Shown here: positions 1-64,000 of the stretch, piece by piece
How the letters are laid out: each line of letters opens with the position of its first letter
Position numbering within the stretch: the stretch's first letter is position 1
Assembly (NCBI GenBank): GCA_949316495.1
Contig: OX439009.1
Location: 38,331,943 to 38,395,942 of the forward strand
Origin: Amphiduros pacificus
Taxonomy: Eukaryota; Annelida; Polychaeta; Phyllodocida; Hesionidae
Direction of reading: 5' to 3'
Length of the DNA stretch: 64,000 nt
The notes under the pieces: generated by a model
What the model saw: the letters and a program-made list of their open reading frames with translations, nothing else
What the model was told of the DNA's origin: nothing
Databases searched by the model: none
Position numbers and translations under genes: made by a program

Positions 1-534
1 TGCAATTGAGATGGTTCCAAGTGAGGCAAACAATTTTTTGGAACCTTTTCCACAGATGGTTAGGGGATACAATGAAATCATACTGAGGTAATCGTATAAA
101 AATGACACCTTTCTATTTCTATACACAACACACATTCCACTGTGACACTGATTCCCATGACCTCCCTGGTTCGCCAGTGACACCTGGTAGCGGTCTCAAC
201 TGCACCTGGTTGGTGGTGCCACCTAGTTCCACACTCTCACACTAATACTGTGTACAAATTGACTTTTAAAATAAAATAAAAATGTATAAAGTAGCAATCA
301 TGCTCTAAAAGTTGTTTTAAAAACAACACCATTTGAATATTCTGATAAAATAAGTCCATTAATTTTGTTTGCCAAACCATTTTTGAGTGCAGGGGAACAT
401 GCAGACAAAAGCTTGAAGCTTGTGTTTGTCAGCAGGTGGCACCACCTAGCCATGCCATGTGAGTTGCACACCTAGGGGCAGACGCCAGGATTTGGGCGGA
501 GGTTGGTTGGGATGTGAGGAGAATTCGGACTCAC
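1..534. other. start of the intron after exon 23
   Basis: No match to the expected SLMAP tail-anchor exon was seen on the minus strand. CAGCAGGTGGCACC at 430-443 is another CTCF-like core. Confidence 0.4.
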
Positions 535-54285
<53,751 letters not shown>

Positions 54286-54788
54286 GAGGGTCTGTGGTTT
54301 GGGAAAGAAATCCCTTCCTCTGCTGAAATATAACAGTTATCCACTTTGGATGGGGCAGTATTTACATTCCGTTATATGGGTCAGCCTGTCACCAGTGTGT
54401 TGAGATGGGTGACTTCCTGTCCAGGACTCTGTACCTTCCCCACATGTGAACTCAACTCTCACACTTCGATCACACAACCAAACAACTCTGTGACCATATC
54501 CTCAACAGGCAGGAACATCAAGCCCCCAAACACTCTGCAAAAATACACCAATAGTCATACATTAATGCGTTGTTTACATAAGCCCTTCATGTTCATTTTC
54601 CACTCAGAACTGTCAAATGATTTACAGTCAGCAGCCATATTGAATATTACTTCTCAACACAGGATGTCAAAGAAGATGACACAGCGTCTTGTACATTGCC
54701 ACCACGCGGACATCACTTGGATGTGTCGATCTTAAGATTTTTTGCTTTGAAAAGCATCGTACCTGAATTGTGAAATCTTGATACTTAC

Positions 54789-54945
54789 CGAGAAATTTAA
54801 GTCGAAATCCGCGACTTTTTGCCTGGGACAGCCATGTTGAATTTTTTGTTGCATGAACCTCGTTCTGAAAATAGCAGGTTCTCTGAGCTGGGGGAGCATA
54901 CATTATAGTTTCCACTCCTTTACTTGTCGACAACATTTTGAACTG
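54789..54945 (-). other. SLMAP: probable noncoding first exon (5'UTR) of SLMAP
   Basis: A strong donor, CTCG/GTAAGTAT, ends at 54789, and an acceptor precedes the coding ATG by 6 nt, so an intron of about 497 nt fits. The segment holds a short upstream frame in good context (MAVPGKKSRIST then stop). Another open frame here does not join exon 1 in frame. The right end is a guess. Confidence 0.5.
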
Positions 54946-55010
54946 TTTGATTCTGTATCTTTGATAAATGTTCAGAGCTTGACATTAAACAATGGGCGGG
55001 GTTTTGGGAA
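54946..55010 (-). promoter_or_regulatory. probable SLMAP promoter with GC box
   Basis: GGGCGGGG at about 54993 is a classic Sp1/KLF GC box just upstream of the proposed first exon. No TATA box is evident. The inference rests on position and the GC box only. Confidence 0.35.
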
Positions 55011-55451
55011 CCTCTAGGCCACCACGAGCCAGTGGTTTTAAATTTTTACTGCTCCAAATTTAAGCTTGTATATTTTCATCGTTTTCTGTCGCTGACCAGT
55101 AGAATTGAACAGAGATAATTAAACATGTTTTATTTGTATTGTATTGTATATTTATTGACTTAATTCTTAATTCTAACAATAATCAAATATCAATTCAATT
55201 TATAAAGAGTAACAATTAGTGATGACATTTTATGCATTTACATAGTCCGGGTGAGCCACAAGAATAAGTCCATTATAACACGTTTCTAATACCAAATGCT
55301 ATGATAAATCAAATATGACACACAAAAGAAAGATAATAAAGTGATTCTTGCAACACTAAGCTTATAACAACCACATTGTATTGAGTTTACAAATAAAGAT
55401 ACTGTCTGATCAAATAATAATTGTGAACATGTATGAGTCTTCATTGATATA

Positions 55452-58451
55452 TTATGACATCAATGATAATACATCATGACAATAAGAGCATAATGTTGCA
55501 CATGGTTTGCTCTCCATAAGGTTTGAAATTGCACTGTAATCAAGATTTGGATATTGGTTGCGCACATGTTGTGTGTCTGTACAGTGTATAAGAACATGCT
55601 TTTCAGTTTGAACATCATTTCCACAAACACAAATTCTATTTTCCCTTGGTATCCGTGACCATCTACCTGTTTCTATCCATAGGTAGTGGGATGACAGCCT
55701 AAGCCTTGAGGTGGAGATTCTTTGTCTTTCTGTGATATGTGGTTTTGCTGAGTACATAGGGTGTACTGAAACATCTGGGTTCAACTCCATGTAAGTCTTG
55801 GATTTTGATGCATCAGAGGATGTCATCCTCTCATGCAACTCAGTAGCAAATGCCTTGATGGGATCTTCTTGCAATGATTCAAGATAAATCAGGTACTGTC
55901 CCATCAGGCTTCTCTCCTGTTTTGCCATCTCTATGGCTGCTTTGACTGGGCTGTCTTCATAGAAGGATTTTTGTTTCAGTTTACATAGAAATTCTCTTTG
56001 TCTGCTTTGGAGTAGGACTTCCACAGAGGGTATCCCAAGCTCTGCATAAACCAAGTCATTTGTCGTCTGGGTACGTACTCCAAGGAGCTCTTTGGCAGAT
56101 GAGATGTAAGGTACATGTGCTGCTGACAGATCACGGCACAGCCAACTCTCACAACTGTAGAGCACTGCACTTGTCAAGGCACTATCCCACACTTTCCTTT
56201 TCACAACAAATGGTGCATCACTGTTTCGTCCTAGAAAGGAGGAGAATTTCCTTACATGACATTCCTTACTCTTTATATGTGCAGCAACTTGCTTGCTGAC
56301 TGGTTCATTTGATACTGTTGAACCAAGGTATACATAGGAGTCTGTGTGGCTTATGACAATGTCTCCAATGATAAAGGGCTCCTTATCATCCACATTGACA
56401 GTGAAGAATTTGGATTTTACCTTGTGCCAACTCATGTCCAATGGGTCTGTTGCTGATTTGGCTCGTATAAGTTTGCTAGTCATTGCAGCACGTGAGGTGG
56501 CGAACACCACTGTGTCATCCATCTGGAGTAAGCAGTGTAAAGAACCAAGAAAGCCATCATATCCATACTCCTTTATTGACCTGATGACAAGATTAATATA
56601 GAAGGTGAAAAGAGAGCAGCTTGTGGAGCCTCCCTGCCTTACACCAGCACTGGAAGTAAAGTTCTCTGAACCAATGACTCCTTTTGTGTTTTGCAATGTA
56701 CTAGCTATAGCTGAGAGGTATCTGCTACCACATCCACTGTCTGCAAGTAACTGTAATAACTTCTGACGGTTCACATAGTCATACGCCTTTTCAAAATCAA
56801 TGAAGGTTACATATAGGGTTTGTTTAGTTTTTCGAGCAACATCAATTATGAGCCTCAGTGTCAAGAGTTGCTCTGAGCATCCTCGTCCTGCCTGTGCTCC
56901 TGCCTGTTCAAGATCTGGTTTGTACCACAAACAGAATCGTCTGTTCAATATTCCATCATAGATTTTGCACATTGCCGATAATATGCTGATTCCTCTGTAG
57001 TTGCTGGTCAGTGATTTGAGTCCCTTCTTGAAGATTGTGAATACCTTTGCTAAAGACCACATTCCTGGATATATTCCCATGAATATCATGTTTAGAAGGA
57101 AGGTAAGTAGCCAAATCCAAGAGTCTGACAGTGATTTCAGTATTCCTGGTGGGACTCCATCTGGTCCCGGTGCTTTACTTGAGGAGAGATTCTTGATTTC
57201 CTTCTCTACTTCAGTTTCTGTGATAGGGTCATCTAGTATAGGGCAATACATCATGGTCTCTGGGGATTTGATCTCTTCTGGGTTTGTTGGGTTTAACAAG
57301 TCTTGGAAATGATTGGCAAATTCCTTGTCACTGGGTCTGGAGTCATCAATGGATGCAGATTTGCCATATTTTCCACTCCAATCTATTGAGTGCCACAATT
57401 TCTTTGGATCATCTGTATCCAAGATATTCTGCCATCTCTGAGCTGCATTCTCAGCCACTCGGTGGTTTGTTTTTTCCTGTTTCTTAATGGCACCACAACA
57501 TGCTTGGTGCAGTGCTGTTGTAATCCTGTCACACATTGATTCTGCCTCTGATTCATTCAATGGTAAGAGACTCATTGGGTCAGGTAATAAATTGTAAAAT
57601 TTCTCCTGATCAATTTGCCATACCCTAACAGGCTTTGAGGTCAGTGGTACACTTCTGCTGGGTTGATCATTCATGAGCTTGGCTCTCTCCAATAGTAAGG
57701 CAGGTGACACACTGGGGCAGTCTATTTTCAATGCAATAGGTGCATGGTTTGAGGGGAATGAAATTTCATTCAAGACATCAAATTCTTTTAGGTTATCAAT
57801 CAGACTTTTGGAACAAAGTGCCCAATCAATTTGTGAAATCCATCTGTCTTTTTGTTTAAATGTCAGTCCTCCTCCGAATGACATGTCATTGATCCTCAAG
57901 TGGTTCACTGGTACCATATCAAAGTGCTCACATATGCTTGATATGTCTTTGCCATTTGCATTTTTTCCTTGATCTGGATTGACATTGTGTGACACACTTG
58001 CTTGCCTGAATATTCCAAGGTCTGGGATTCTGGCATTGAGATCACCAATTATGACAACTTTCTCATTCGATATGCACTCTTCTTGAATGGTTGCAAACAT
58101 GTCTTTTGTGAAGTATGGCGAGTCACTGGGTGTTATGTAGCATCCACCAAACCTAATACCTGGGGCTGTTTTGAGACTAAACCACACTTGGTCCTTTGCG
58201 CATCTTACATTGTCAAGATATGACCACACATGGTGTTTGAGGAGCACCATCACTCCACCTCTGGTTTCCTCACCTTCAATTATACTGCTGCGTAGTGTTT
58301 GAAATCCTGGTAGTGAAAAGTTGTGAATAGTTTTGACTTCTTGTAATACAACTATGTCATAATTAGTAAGCAAAGATGTAATGTTGCTTTGTTCTAATTT
58401 TGAGATTGATCCGTTTATATTCACAGAGAGAATCTGTAAGGTGTGGCTCAC
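55452..58451 (-). CDS. LINE ORF2: endonuclease / reverse transcriptase, 999 codons
   Basis: Residues 5-245 are an apurinic-type endonuclease: VVLQEVK (Glu38), GDLNAR (Asp137, Asn139), QIDWAL (Asp209) and SNHAP (His236). The reverse transcriptase lies at about 425-700: SKAPGPDGVPPG at 425, NYRGISIL at 484, FIDFEKAYDYVNR with Asp552, AGVRQGGS at 602, and QMDD at 643-646. The usual form is FADD or YADD; QMDD keeps both aspartates. A Cys-His cluster (C941, C943, H952, C957) resembles the C-terminal finger of many LINEs. The nominal first codon is GTG; the frame is open a further 15 codons upstream, overlapping the end of ORF1, so translation probably uses reinitiation or a different start. Confidence 0.93.
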   Translation of the reverse strand: MSHTLQILSVNINGSISKLEQSNITSLLTNYDIVVLQEVKTIHNFSLPGFQTLRSSIIEGEETRGGVMVLLKHHVWSYLDNVRCAKDQVWFSLKTAPGIRFGGCYITPSDSPYFTKDMFATIQEECISNEKVVIIGDLNARIPDLGIFRQASVSHNVNPDQGKNANGKDISSICEHFDMVPVNHLRINDMSFGGGLTFKQKDRWISQIDWALCSKSLIDNLKEFDVLNEISFPSNHAPIALKIDCPSVSPALLLERAKLMNDQPSRSVPLTSKPVRVWQIDQEKFYNLLPDPMSLLPLNESEAESMCDRITTALHQACCGAIKKQEKTNHRVAENAAQRWQNILDTDDPKKLWHSIDWSGKYGKSASIDDSRPSDKEFANHFQDLLNPTNPEEIKSPETMMYCPILDDPITETEVEKEIKNLSSSKAPGPDGVPPGILKSLSDSWIWLLTFLLNMIFMGIYPGMWSLAKVFTIFKKGLKSLTSNYRGISILSAMCKIYDGILNRRFCLWYKPDLEQAGAQAGRGCSEQLLTLRLIIDVARKTKQTLYVTFIDFEKAYDYVNRQKLLQLLADSGCGSRYLSAIASTLQNTKGVIGSENFTSSAGVRQGGSTSCSLFTFYINLVIRSIKEYGYDGFLGSLHCLLQMDDTVVFATSRAAMTSKLIRAKSATDPLDMSWHKVKSKFFTVNVDDKEPFIIGDIVISHTDSYVYLGSTVSNEPVSKQVAAHIKSKECHVRKFSSFLGRNSDAPFVVKRKVWDSALTSAVLYSCESWLCRDLSAAHVPYISSAKELLGVRTQTTNDLVYAELGIPSVEVLLQSRQREFLCKLKQKSFYEDSPVKAAIEMAKQERSLMGQYLIYLESLQEDPIKAFATELHERMTSSDASKSKTYMELNPDVSVHPMYSAKPHITERQRISTSRLRLSSHYLWIETGRWSRIPRENRICVCGNDVQTEKHVLIHCTDTQHVRNQYPNLDYSAISNLMESKPCATLCSYCHDVLSLMS

Positions 58452-58459
58452 CCTAGTGT

Positions 58460-58632
58460 CTAGAAAAAAGTAGGCTTGAATTGGTCAATCATTCGACCAT
58501 CTATGAAGACAGCCCGTGCATTTGCATCATATTTGACGTTGCGACCTTGATTTTCTGGCTTCTCTTTCTCATCCTTTTCCACTTTCCTCAATTTCTGAAA
58601 TTCCTTGTTCACAAGGGGGTAAATGTCTTTGA
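58460..58632 (-). pseudogene. LINE ORF1, C-terminal remnant
   Basis: About 57 codons read DIYPLVNKEFQKLRK, a Lys/Glu-rich stretch, then NVKYDANARAVFIDGRMIDQ and a stop at 58460. A stop codon precedes the frame near 58633, where the element appears 5'-truncated. The frame overlaps the upstream extension of ORF2. Confidence 0.65.
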
Positions 58633-58640
58633 TTTAACAA

Positions 58641-59343
58641 GATTATGAACAGATTTTCAGAACTGTTGAGCCCTTTATCCCCCTTGTTCATTCTCGATTT
58701 GTTTTATGATTTTGTTCCTGAGAATTAAAAAATATCACATTGTCTTATAAATAAACAAATAGACATTTATATTCAGGGTAAAAAAGGATGGGGTAAAATA
58801 AAATCCGAATATTATGAATTGACAATTTTTTACTACAAATATTTCTATATAATTTTGAATTTTTCTATTTACGCTCAGTTATATCAAATATTGTCATATG
58901 TTTTACATGTTTCATTTCTTTATATAAAAAAGCGCACTTTACTTCTAAAAATAATTTGCTTTCGAGAGGGCAAGCAATTTTGAATCGAAATCAAATTAAA
59001 TAGGAAATATATTTGGCACATAGGCTACAATGCCATTATTTGAATAACAGTCATAAAATTTAGCTCTTAACCTTTCTATCAAGCCAATTATTCCTTTGAA
59101 ATGACAAAGGCATATAACGTTTTTCAAGTTACTGTGTACATATGGTGTATGACACATCCAACAATGATACATTGTTACCCACTACTGGAGGTGGACCTTT
59201 GTAAGCTATTTTTATAAGATGTTACCAGTGATATTAAATTGACCTTTGAATGACTTTGAAACTGAGAACTCCTATTTCCATTGATTGTACTATAAATTTC
59301 AATGTATAGTACAATTCTTTATTCATCACAAGTCTTTATTCAC
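58641..59343. other. AT-rich spacer, nothing recognised
   Basis: About 700 bp between the LINE and the foldback-like structure. No supported gene or repeat was seen. A short GGCAAGCAA motif at about 58970 resembles the small dispersed repeat family of intron 1. Confidence 0.5.
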
Positions 59344-59390
59344 CACAAGTGCCTTTGGCTGGGAAAGGATGCTGTCTCTCACTGTTGTAG

Positions 59391-60188
59391 CCATCTCTCA
59401 TTGATGTAGCTATCTCTCACTTATGCAGCTGTCTCTCACTTGTGCAGCTATCTCTCACTGCTGTAACTCTCTCTCACTTGTGCAGTTTTCTCTCTGTTAA
59501 AACTGTCTCACTGTTGTAACTATATCTCACCTATGCAGCTGTCTCCCCCTTGTACAGCGCTTCGAGCAGACTTGGTCTGATATAGCGCTATATAAATCGT
59601 TATTATTATATATTATTATTACAGCTATGTCTCACTGATGCAGCTGTCTCTCACCTGTGTAGCTATATTTCACTTATGCAACTGTATCTCACTTGTGCAG
59701 CTATCTATCTCTGTTGTAACTACTTTTCACTTGTGCAGCTATCTCTCACTGCTGCAACCATCTCTCATTTGTGCAGCTATCTCTCACTTATGCAGCTATT
59801 TCATTGCTGTAACTATCTCTCATTTGTTGTAACTATCTCTCACTTTGCAGTTATCTCACTTATGCAGCTGTCTCTCACTTATGCATTTATTTCTCTCTGT
59901 TATAACTGTCTCACTGTTGTAACTATCTTTCAACTATGTAGATGTCTCTCAACTGTGCAGCTATCTCTCATCTATGCGGCTATCTCTCACTGTTGTAACA
60001 GTGTCTCATCGTTGTAACTGTCTCTCCCTGTTGTAGCTGTCTCTTTGTGTTGCAGCTGCTGTTGTAACTATCTCTCATCTGTGCAGCTACTTATCATCTT
60101 TGTAGCTGTTTTTCATTTATGCAGCTATCTTTCACTTATACAGCTGTCTCTTACTGTTCTATCCCGCTCTCACTTGTGCAGCTATCTC
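59391..60188. repeat. left arm: 19-20-bp array (GCAGCTATCTCTCACTT-like)
   Basis: A degenerate array whose units read GCAGCTGTCTCTCACTTGT on the plus strand, about 38 copies. It is interrupted by a LINE tail at 59551-59622. Open frames across it arise from the repeat and are not genes. Confidence 0.88.
59551..59622 (+). mobile_element. L2/CR1-type LINE 3' tail fragment
   Basis: It reads TGTACAGCGCTTCGAGCAG, then AGCGCTATATAAAT, then an ATT repeat. This is the usual 3' end of L2-like LINEs in many animals. It sits inside the left arm array and has lost everything upstream. Confidence 0.65.
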
Positions 60189-60510
60189 GTGGCGCTTGAG
60201 AAGATAGTGTTCTCGGTATAAGTGAGTTTTCAGATGCTTTTTAAATGATTCAATTGATTTACAATTTTTCACAATAAGAGGCAGGGCATTCCAGGTTTTA
60301 GGGGCATATACAGCGAACACCCTATTTCCATAGGATCTGGAATTTGTTTTAGGGACTATATACTTGTTATTATCATTAGACCTTAGGTTCTTTTTACAAT
60401 TTTGTTGGGCTTAATAGATCAGATAGATAACTGGGGGCATAGCCATTCTGAATCTTCCATGTTAATAATGATATTTTGAAATCAATTCTGGCATTGACTG
60501 GCAAGTGCCC
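60189..60510 (-). pseudogene. L2-like LINE, C-terminal fragment of ORF2
   Basis: The minus strand encodes VNARIDFKISLLTWKIQNGY followed, after a frameshift, by SYGNRVFAVYAPKTWNALPL and ESFKKHLKTHLYRE. These are the conserved last ~110 residues of L2/CR1-type reverse transcriptase proteins. A stop and a frameshift lie between the two blocks, so it is inactive. The 3' end abuts the left satellite arm. Confidence 0.75.
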
Positions 60511-60527
60511 TGCTTGATAAAGATGAT

Positions 60528-62297
60528 ATGTACAATGGTGGTTTTAAAAAGAGCAGCTCTACAGCTGATAATATGTCTGTATTTCTCAGTGTGATTCAAA
60601 AGATGAAGGCCCTTGGCAAACCTCTATATATTGCTTTTATAGATTTTAAGAGTGCTTTTGGCTCGGTTAACAGAACATTGCTATTTTATAAACTTATCAA
60701 ATCTGGATACCATGGAAAGCTCATCACACTACTTAAAGATATGTATTCCAAAACCAAATCAAAAGTTAAAGTAAAAAATCTTCTGTCAGACTTTTAACAT
60801 GATACACATAGTGTCAATCAAGGTGGAGTTTCCAGCCCTTTTCTTTTTAGACAATTTCTAGCTGATTTCAAACAGTACTTAAATGCTAAATGTGATATAA
60901 AAATGTCTAATGGTGAAATTCTCACACACATTCTTTGAGCTGACGATCTTATTTTACTTGCCGAAACAAAAGAAGAACACTACAAACTCTGCTGAATAAT
61001 GTTTTTGGCTATTGTAAAAGATGACAACTGCTTGTTAATCTGACCAAGTCTAAAATTATGATTATAAATGGTAATAAAGGTGAAAATCCAACTCTCTGCT
61101 ATAACAATGTCCTGCTTGAAATTGTTCACGTACCTTGACACCATATTTTCTGATGGTTTAAACACATTTGCAAACCACCTTTCTTACATTGAAACTGTTG
61201 CAAATCGTGCAATCTTTTCCATTAATGGCTACCTATACTCCCTAAATCAAACCCCACCCCCCAATTGTATGAAACTGTTTGACACCCTAGTCGCCCCCAT
61301 AATTGATTATGGCTCAGAAATTTGGTCCCTCTGTACTTCAATTAATAAATTAGAAACCCTTTACCTAAGATTTCTCAAATGTACACAAGCAGTGAGACCA
61401 CAGACCACAACAGTTGCTGTCTTTGGTGACATGGGTAGATACCCACTTCATATTAGACTCCAAGCTAAAGCTGTAAAATATTGGTGTAAATTTGTTTCCA
61501 AATCAAGTGTTTCTTTACCCCTACTAGCTTACAAGATGCTCCTCAGTCTCAAAAAGTTTGGTTTTGAAACTTGGCTAGATAAAATATTTGATATTCTTGA
61601 CAAATGTGATCTTTCCCCTGTATATGAAACTACATCATTCACTAACACTGAAGTTGATAACTTAGTCACTAAAGTGAAAACCAGACTACAGGATCAGTTT
61701 GTAAAAGAATGGCAGGATGAAATCTATAAATTACCTAAATTAAGGACCTACTGCCTTTTCAAATCAAATTTTGTGACTGAGAAATACCTGTTTATTTATA
61801 ACAAGAACCATAGACAAGCCCTAGCAAGATTCTGTCTTAGTGCACATAACTTAGAAATTGAAAAAGGCTGATGGCAGCGTAAACTTGTTAATGGTAAATG
61901 GATTAGTGCAAAAAAAGATGTAAAGAAACGTCTCTGTATATTTTGTGTAGATAATCATGTAGAATCTGAACATCATGTCCGAATGTCATGTAGTAAGTAC
62001 TCTGATCTCAGAGAAGAATTGTTTAACACAGCTAGGCAGTTTATTGACAACTTTAATAACAGTGATATTGATACACAGTTTGTAACCATTCTACAGTCAG
62101 AAAATAATAATGTAATGCAGCAACTTGCCAAATGTATATATTTAATTTTCAAGCGAAGAAGTGAACAAGATGATTACATATATATTAAAAAAAGCATGAA
62201 CGTGATCAGAGAGGAAGTGTGGCGAGATTTGAAAAAAAAAAAGTTGCTGTGTGAAGTATTGGGTGCAGTAAAATTCGACACTGATAAGAGCGTGTGA
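60528..62297 (+). pseudogene. degraded LINE ORF2 fragment (reverse transcriptase to C terminus)
   Basis: 60528-60797 carries FIDFKSAFGSVNR (catalytic Asp motif). 60815-60970 carries NQGGVSSPF and, after an in-frame TGA where Trp is expected, ADDLILLA (YADD-equivalent). 61160-61871 encodes the thumb and connection region (LFDTLVAPIIDYGSEIWS, GDMGRYPLHIRLQAKAVKYW). 61983-62297 is the tail. Several frame breaks separate these blocks; the endonuclease half is absent. It runs opposite to the L2 fragment beside it and differs from the intact LINE at 55130-58640. Confidence 0.85.
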
Positions 62298-62600
62298 TCT
62301 CGCTGTTGCGTTTTTATGTTGACCTCTGGTGGACGCTAGACAAGTCTCCACTTCAGTTTTATTTTGCAAGTTTATGCGATGTTTTGCTTAATATGTATAT
62401 TTTGAATCGAGTATATTTCAGTTATTTTTGTCAGAATCATGTTAGATATGAAATGTTACCCACAAATTGCCTTTATTTCTGTATTAGAGCTTTGTTTTTA
62501 ACCATCGGTAAATTGACCTAATTCTTGACCTAGTTATTGAATCAATGGAGGCCCTGTGAGGTTTTGTACCAATATGGGTGAAATGCAAACAACACTATCA

Positions 62601-63368
62601 GCTGCACACAGTGAGAAATACCTGTACAAATGAGAAACAGCTGCTTAGGTTGAGAGACAGCTGCACAGGTTCAGAGTCAGCTGCACAGGTTGAGAGACAG
62701 CTGCAAAGGTTGAGAGATAGCTGCACATGGTGAGAGATAGCTGCACATGGTGAGAGATAGCTGCACAGGTTGAGAGATAGCTGCACATGGTGAGAGATAG
62801 CTGCACAGGTTGAGAGATAGTTGCACAGGTTGAGAGAGAGCTGCACAGGTTGAGAGATAGCTGCACAGGTTGAGAGATAGTTGCACAGGTTGAGAGACAG
62901 CTGCACAGGTTGAGAGACAGCTGCACAGGTTGAGAAACAGCTGCACAGGTTGAGAGACAGCTGCACAAGTTGAGAGATAGTTGCACAGGTTGAGAGACAG
63001 TTGCACAGGTTGAGAGACAGTTGCACAGGTTGCAAGACGGTTGCACAGGTTGAGAGACAGCTGCACAGGTTGAGAGACAGCTGCACAGGTTGAGAGACAG
63101 CTGCACAGGTTGAGAGAGAGCTGCACAGGTTGAGAGACAGCTGCACAGGTTGAGAGAGAGCTGCACAGGTTGAGAGAAAGCTGCACATGGTGAGAGATAG
63201 CTGCACATGGTGAGAGACAACTGCACAACTGAATGACAGCTGCACACGTGGTAGTTGCACAAGTGAGAGGCAGCTGCACATGTGAGAGATAGCTGTATAG
63301 GTGAGGGATGGCTGCATAGGTGAGATATAGCTGCACAATTGAGAGACAGCTGCACAAGTGAGGTATAT
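62601..63368. repeat. right arm: 20-bp array (GAGAGACAGCTGCACAGGTT)
   Basis: About 38 copies, more regular than the left arm, whose unit is its reverse complement. Because 60 bp contain no stop on the minus strand, all three frames are open for hundreds of bases; none is a gene. Confidence 0.9.
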
Positions 63369-63414
63369 CTACAACAGTGAGGGACAGCATCACTTCCAGC
63401 CAAAGGCACTTGTG

Positions 63415-64000
63415 TAATTGATAAAAATGTGGACACAATGAACAATGTAAATAATAACAATGCTATGAATGTGTAGTTTAACTTAGGACTATGTATCTGT
63501 ATTGATATGGATGGTCAAATAAAAGTATTATTATTATTTTTGCTCAGACCAGACTAGCCAGAACAAATCAAGGAGGACCAAATGCTGTTTCTCTTAATTA
63601 AACTACTGTGTAGCCTTGGGTGTGTCTCTGGTGGACAGTGTGCACTAATAATAAACATAACTTTATATGCCATGTGTTTTATGATAGACATTATACTAAA
63701 GCATTCTTATAACCAATGTTGCAAACATTTATATAACGTTTTTAAAACCTTTAATTCGCGAAGACTTATCTGTTTACAACCTCCCTCAAAAGGTCCTTTG
63801 TGATTAGAAAAAAAAATCGTCTGCTAAATACGCTAATTTAGGAATATCAAATACCTTACGCTCCCTATATAACCTCTAAGCTGAAAGCTGTAAATTGATG
63901 TTTTTGCATCAAACACGAGAAAAAAATCAATCCATGATGTATATTGCAAGATAAAGTAGTTCTATCAATGTTTTTCAAAGATATATTATAATATTGAACT
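63415..64000. other. sequence beyond the foldback structure
   Basis: Mostly unannotated AT-rich DNA. 63512-63541 is AAATAAAAG followed by an ATT/T repeat, possibly another LINE tail. No gene seen to the window edge. Confidence 0.4.

Larger units (their letters stand above)
55130..58640 (-). mobile_element. 5'-truncated non-LTR retrotransposon (LINE)
   Basis: It comprises a remnant of ORF1, an uninterrupted ORF2 and a 3' tail. On the minus strand the tail has an AATAAA-type signal and a short ATACA repeat, like elements of the CR1/L2 type that end in short tandem units rather than poly(A). It lies in the same orientation as SLMAP, with its 3' end roughly 130 bp from the predicted GC box. The clade was not assigned with confidence. 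The intact reading frame suggests a young insertion. Confidence 0.9.
59344..63414. mobile_element. foldback-like inverted-repeat structure with tandem-repeat arms
   Basis: The outer 46-47 bp (59344-59390 and 63369-63414) are inverted copies agreeing at about 44 positions; both contain CACAAGTGCCTTTGGCTGG. Inside them, about 0.8 kb of 19-20-bp repeats runs in opposite orientation in the two arms. The loop (60189-62600) holds LINE remnants. This architecture resembles foldback (FB, TU, Galileo-type) DNA transposons, whose long terminal inverted repeats contain tandem arrays. No transposase and no clear target-site duplication were seen. It could also be two inverted satellite arrays. Confidence 0.6.

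Noticed and set aside
54667-54936. 89-codon minus frame upstream of exon 1 as the SLMAP N terminus
   Set aside because: The donor at 54788 joins it out of frame to the SLMAP start; vertebrate SLMAP begins close to the exon 1 ATG.
62598-63460. Three overlapping 246-271-codon minus frames (CSCLSTCAAVSQPVQ-type)
   Set aside because: They are products of the 20-bp repeat of the right foldback arm.

Overview
The window is animal (metazoan) nuclear DNA: AT-rich, intron-rich, full of tandem repeats, with LINE and DNA-transposon debris. One host gene dominates. Twenty-three coding exons on the minus strand, from 54285 down to 535, join without any frame conflict into 731 codons of an SLMAP orthologue (sarcolemma/STRIPAK-associated FHA protein). 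The encoded protein matches vertebrate SLMAP over the whole FHA domain and the early coiled coil. The C-terminal tail-anchor exon is not seen and probably lies left of position 1. The species cannot be named; a marine invertebrate (lophotrochozoan or invertebrate deuterostome) is my guess.

Layout from right to left, in the direction of transcription. 59344-63414 is a foldback-like inverted-repeat structure whose arms are 20-bp tandem repeats; its loop holds two LINE fragments in opposite orientation. 55130-58640 is a 5'-truncated LINE with an uninterrupted 999-codon endonuclease/reverse transcriptase frame. Around 54789-55000 lie a probable promoter and a noncoding first exon. 54067-54285 is coding exon 1. 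Intron 1 (31344-54066, 22.7 kb) carries at least eight large minisatellites. FHA exon 2 is at 31196-31343. Intron 2 is mostly a 4.9-kb array of a 44-bp unit. Exons 3 to 23 follow and encode the rest of the FHA region and a long coiled coil.

The most unusual feature is how tandem repeats sit against SLMAP splice sites. Repeats begin at, or within about 20 bases of, the 5' splice sites of exons 10, 13, 15, 16, 18 and 21, and within about 20 bases of the 3' splice sites of exons 3 and 4. In two cases (exons 13 and 21) each unit copies the splice donor itself. In exon 10 a 60-nt, in-frame part of the exon with its donor has been duplicated. Four of these arrays (exons 13, 15, 16, 21), with different unit lengths, share a core close to the CTCF consensus (CCACNAGRKGGCRS). 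The same core recurs singly elsewhere in the gene and nearly always has the same orientation.

Other elements: a 346-bp MITE-like element with 13-bp terminal inverted repeats and a 6-bp target duplication (11492-11837), a possible tRNA-derived SINE, a small dispersed repeat family, G-rich and polypyrimidine tracts, and one unexplained 113-codon open frame (47592-47933). No virus-like or LTR element was recognised.
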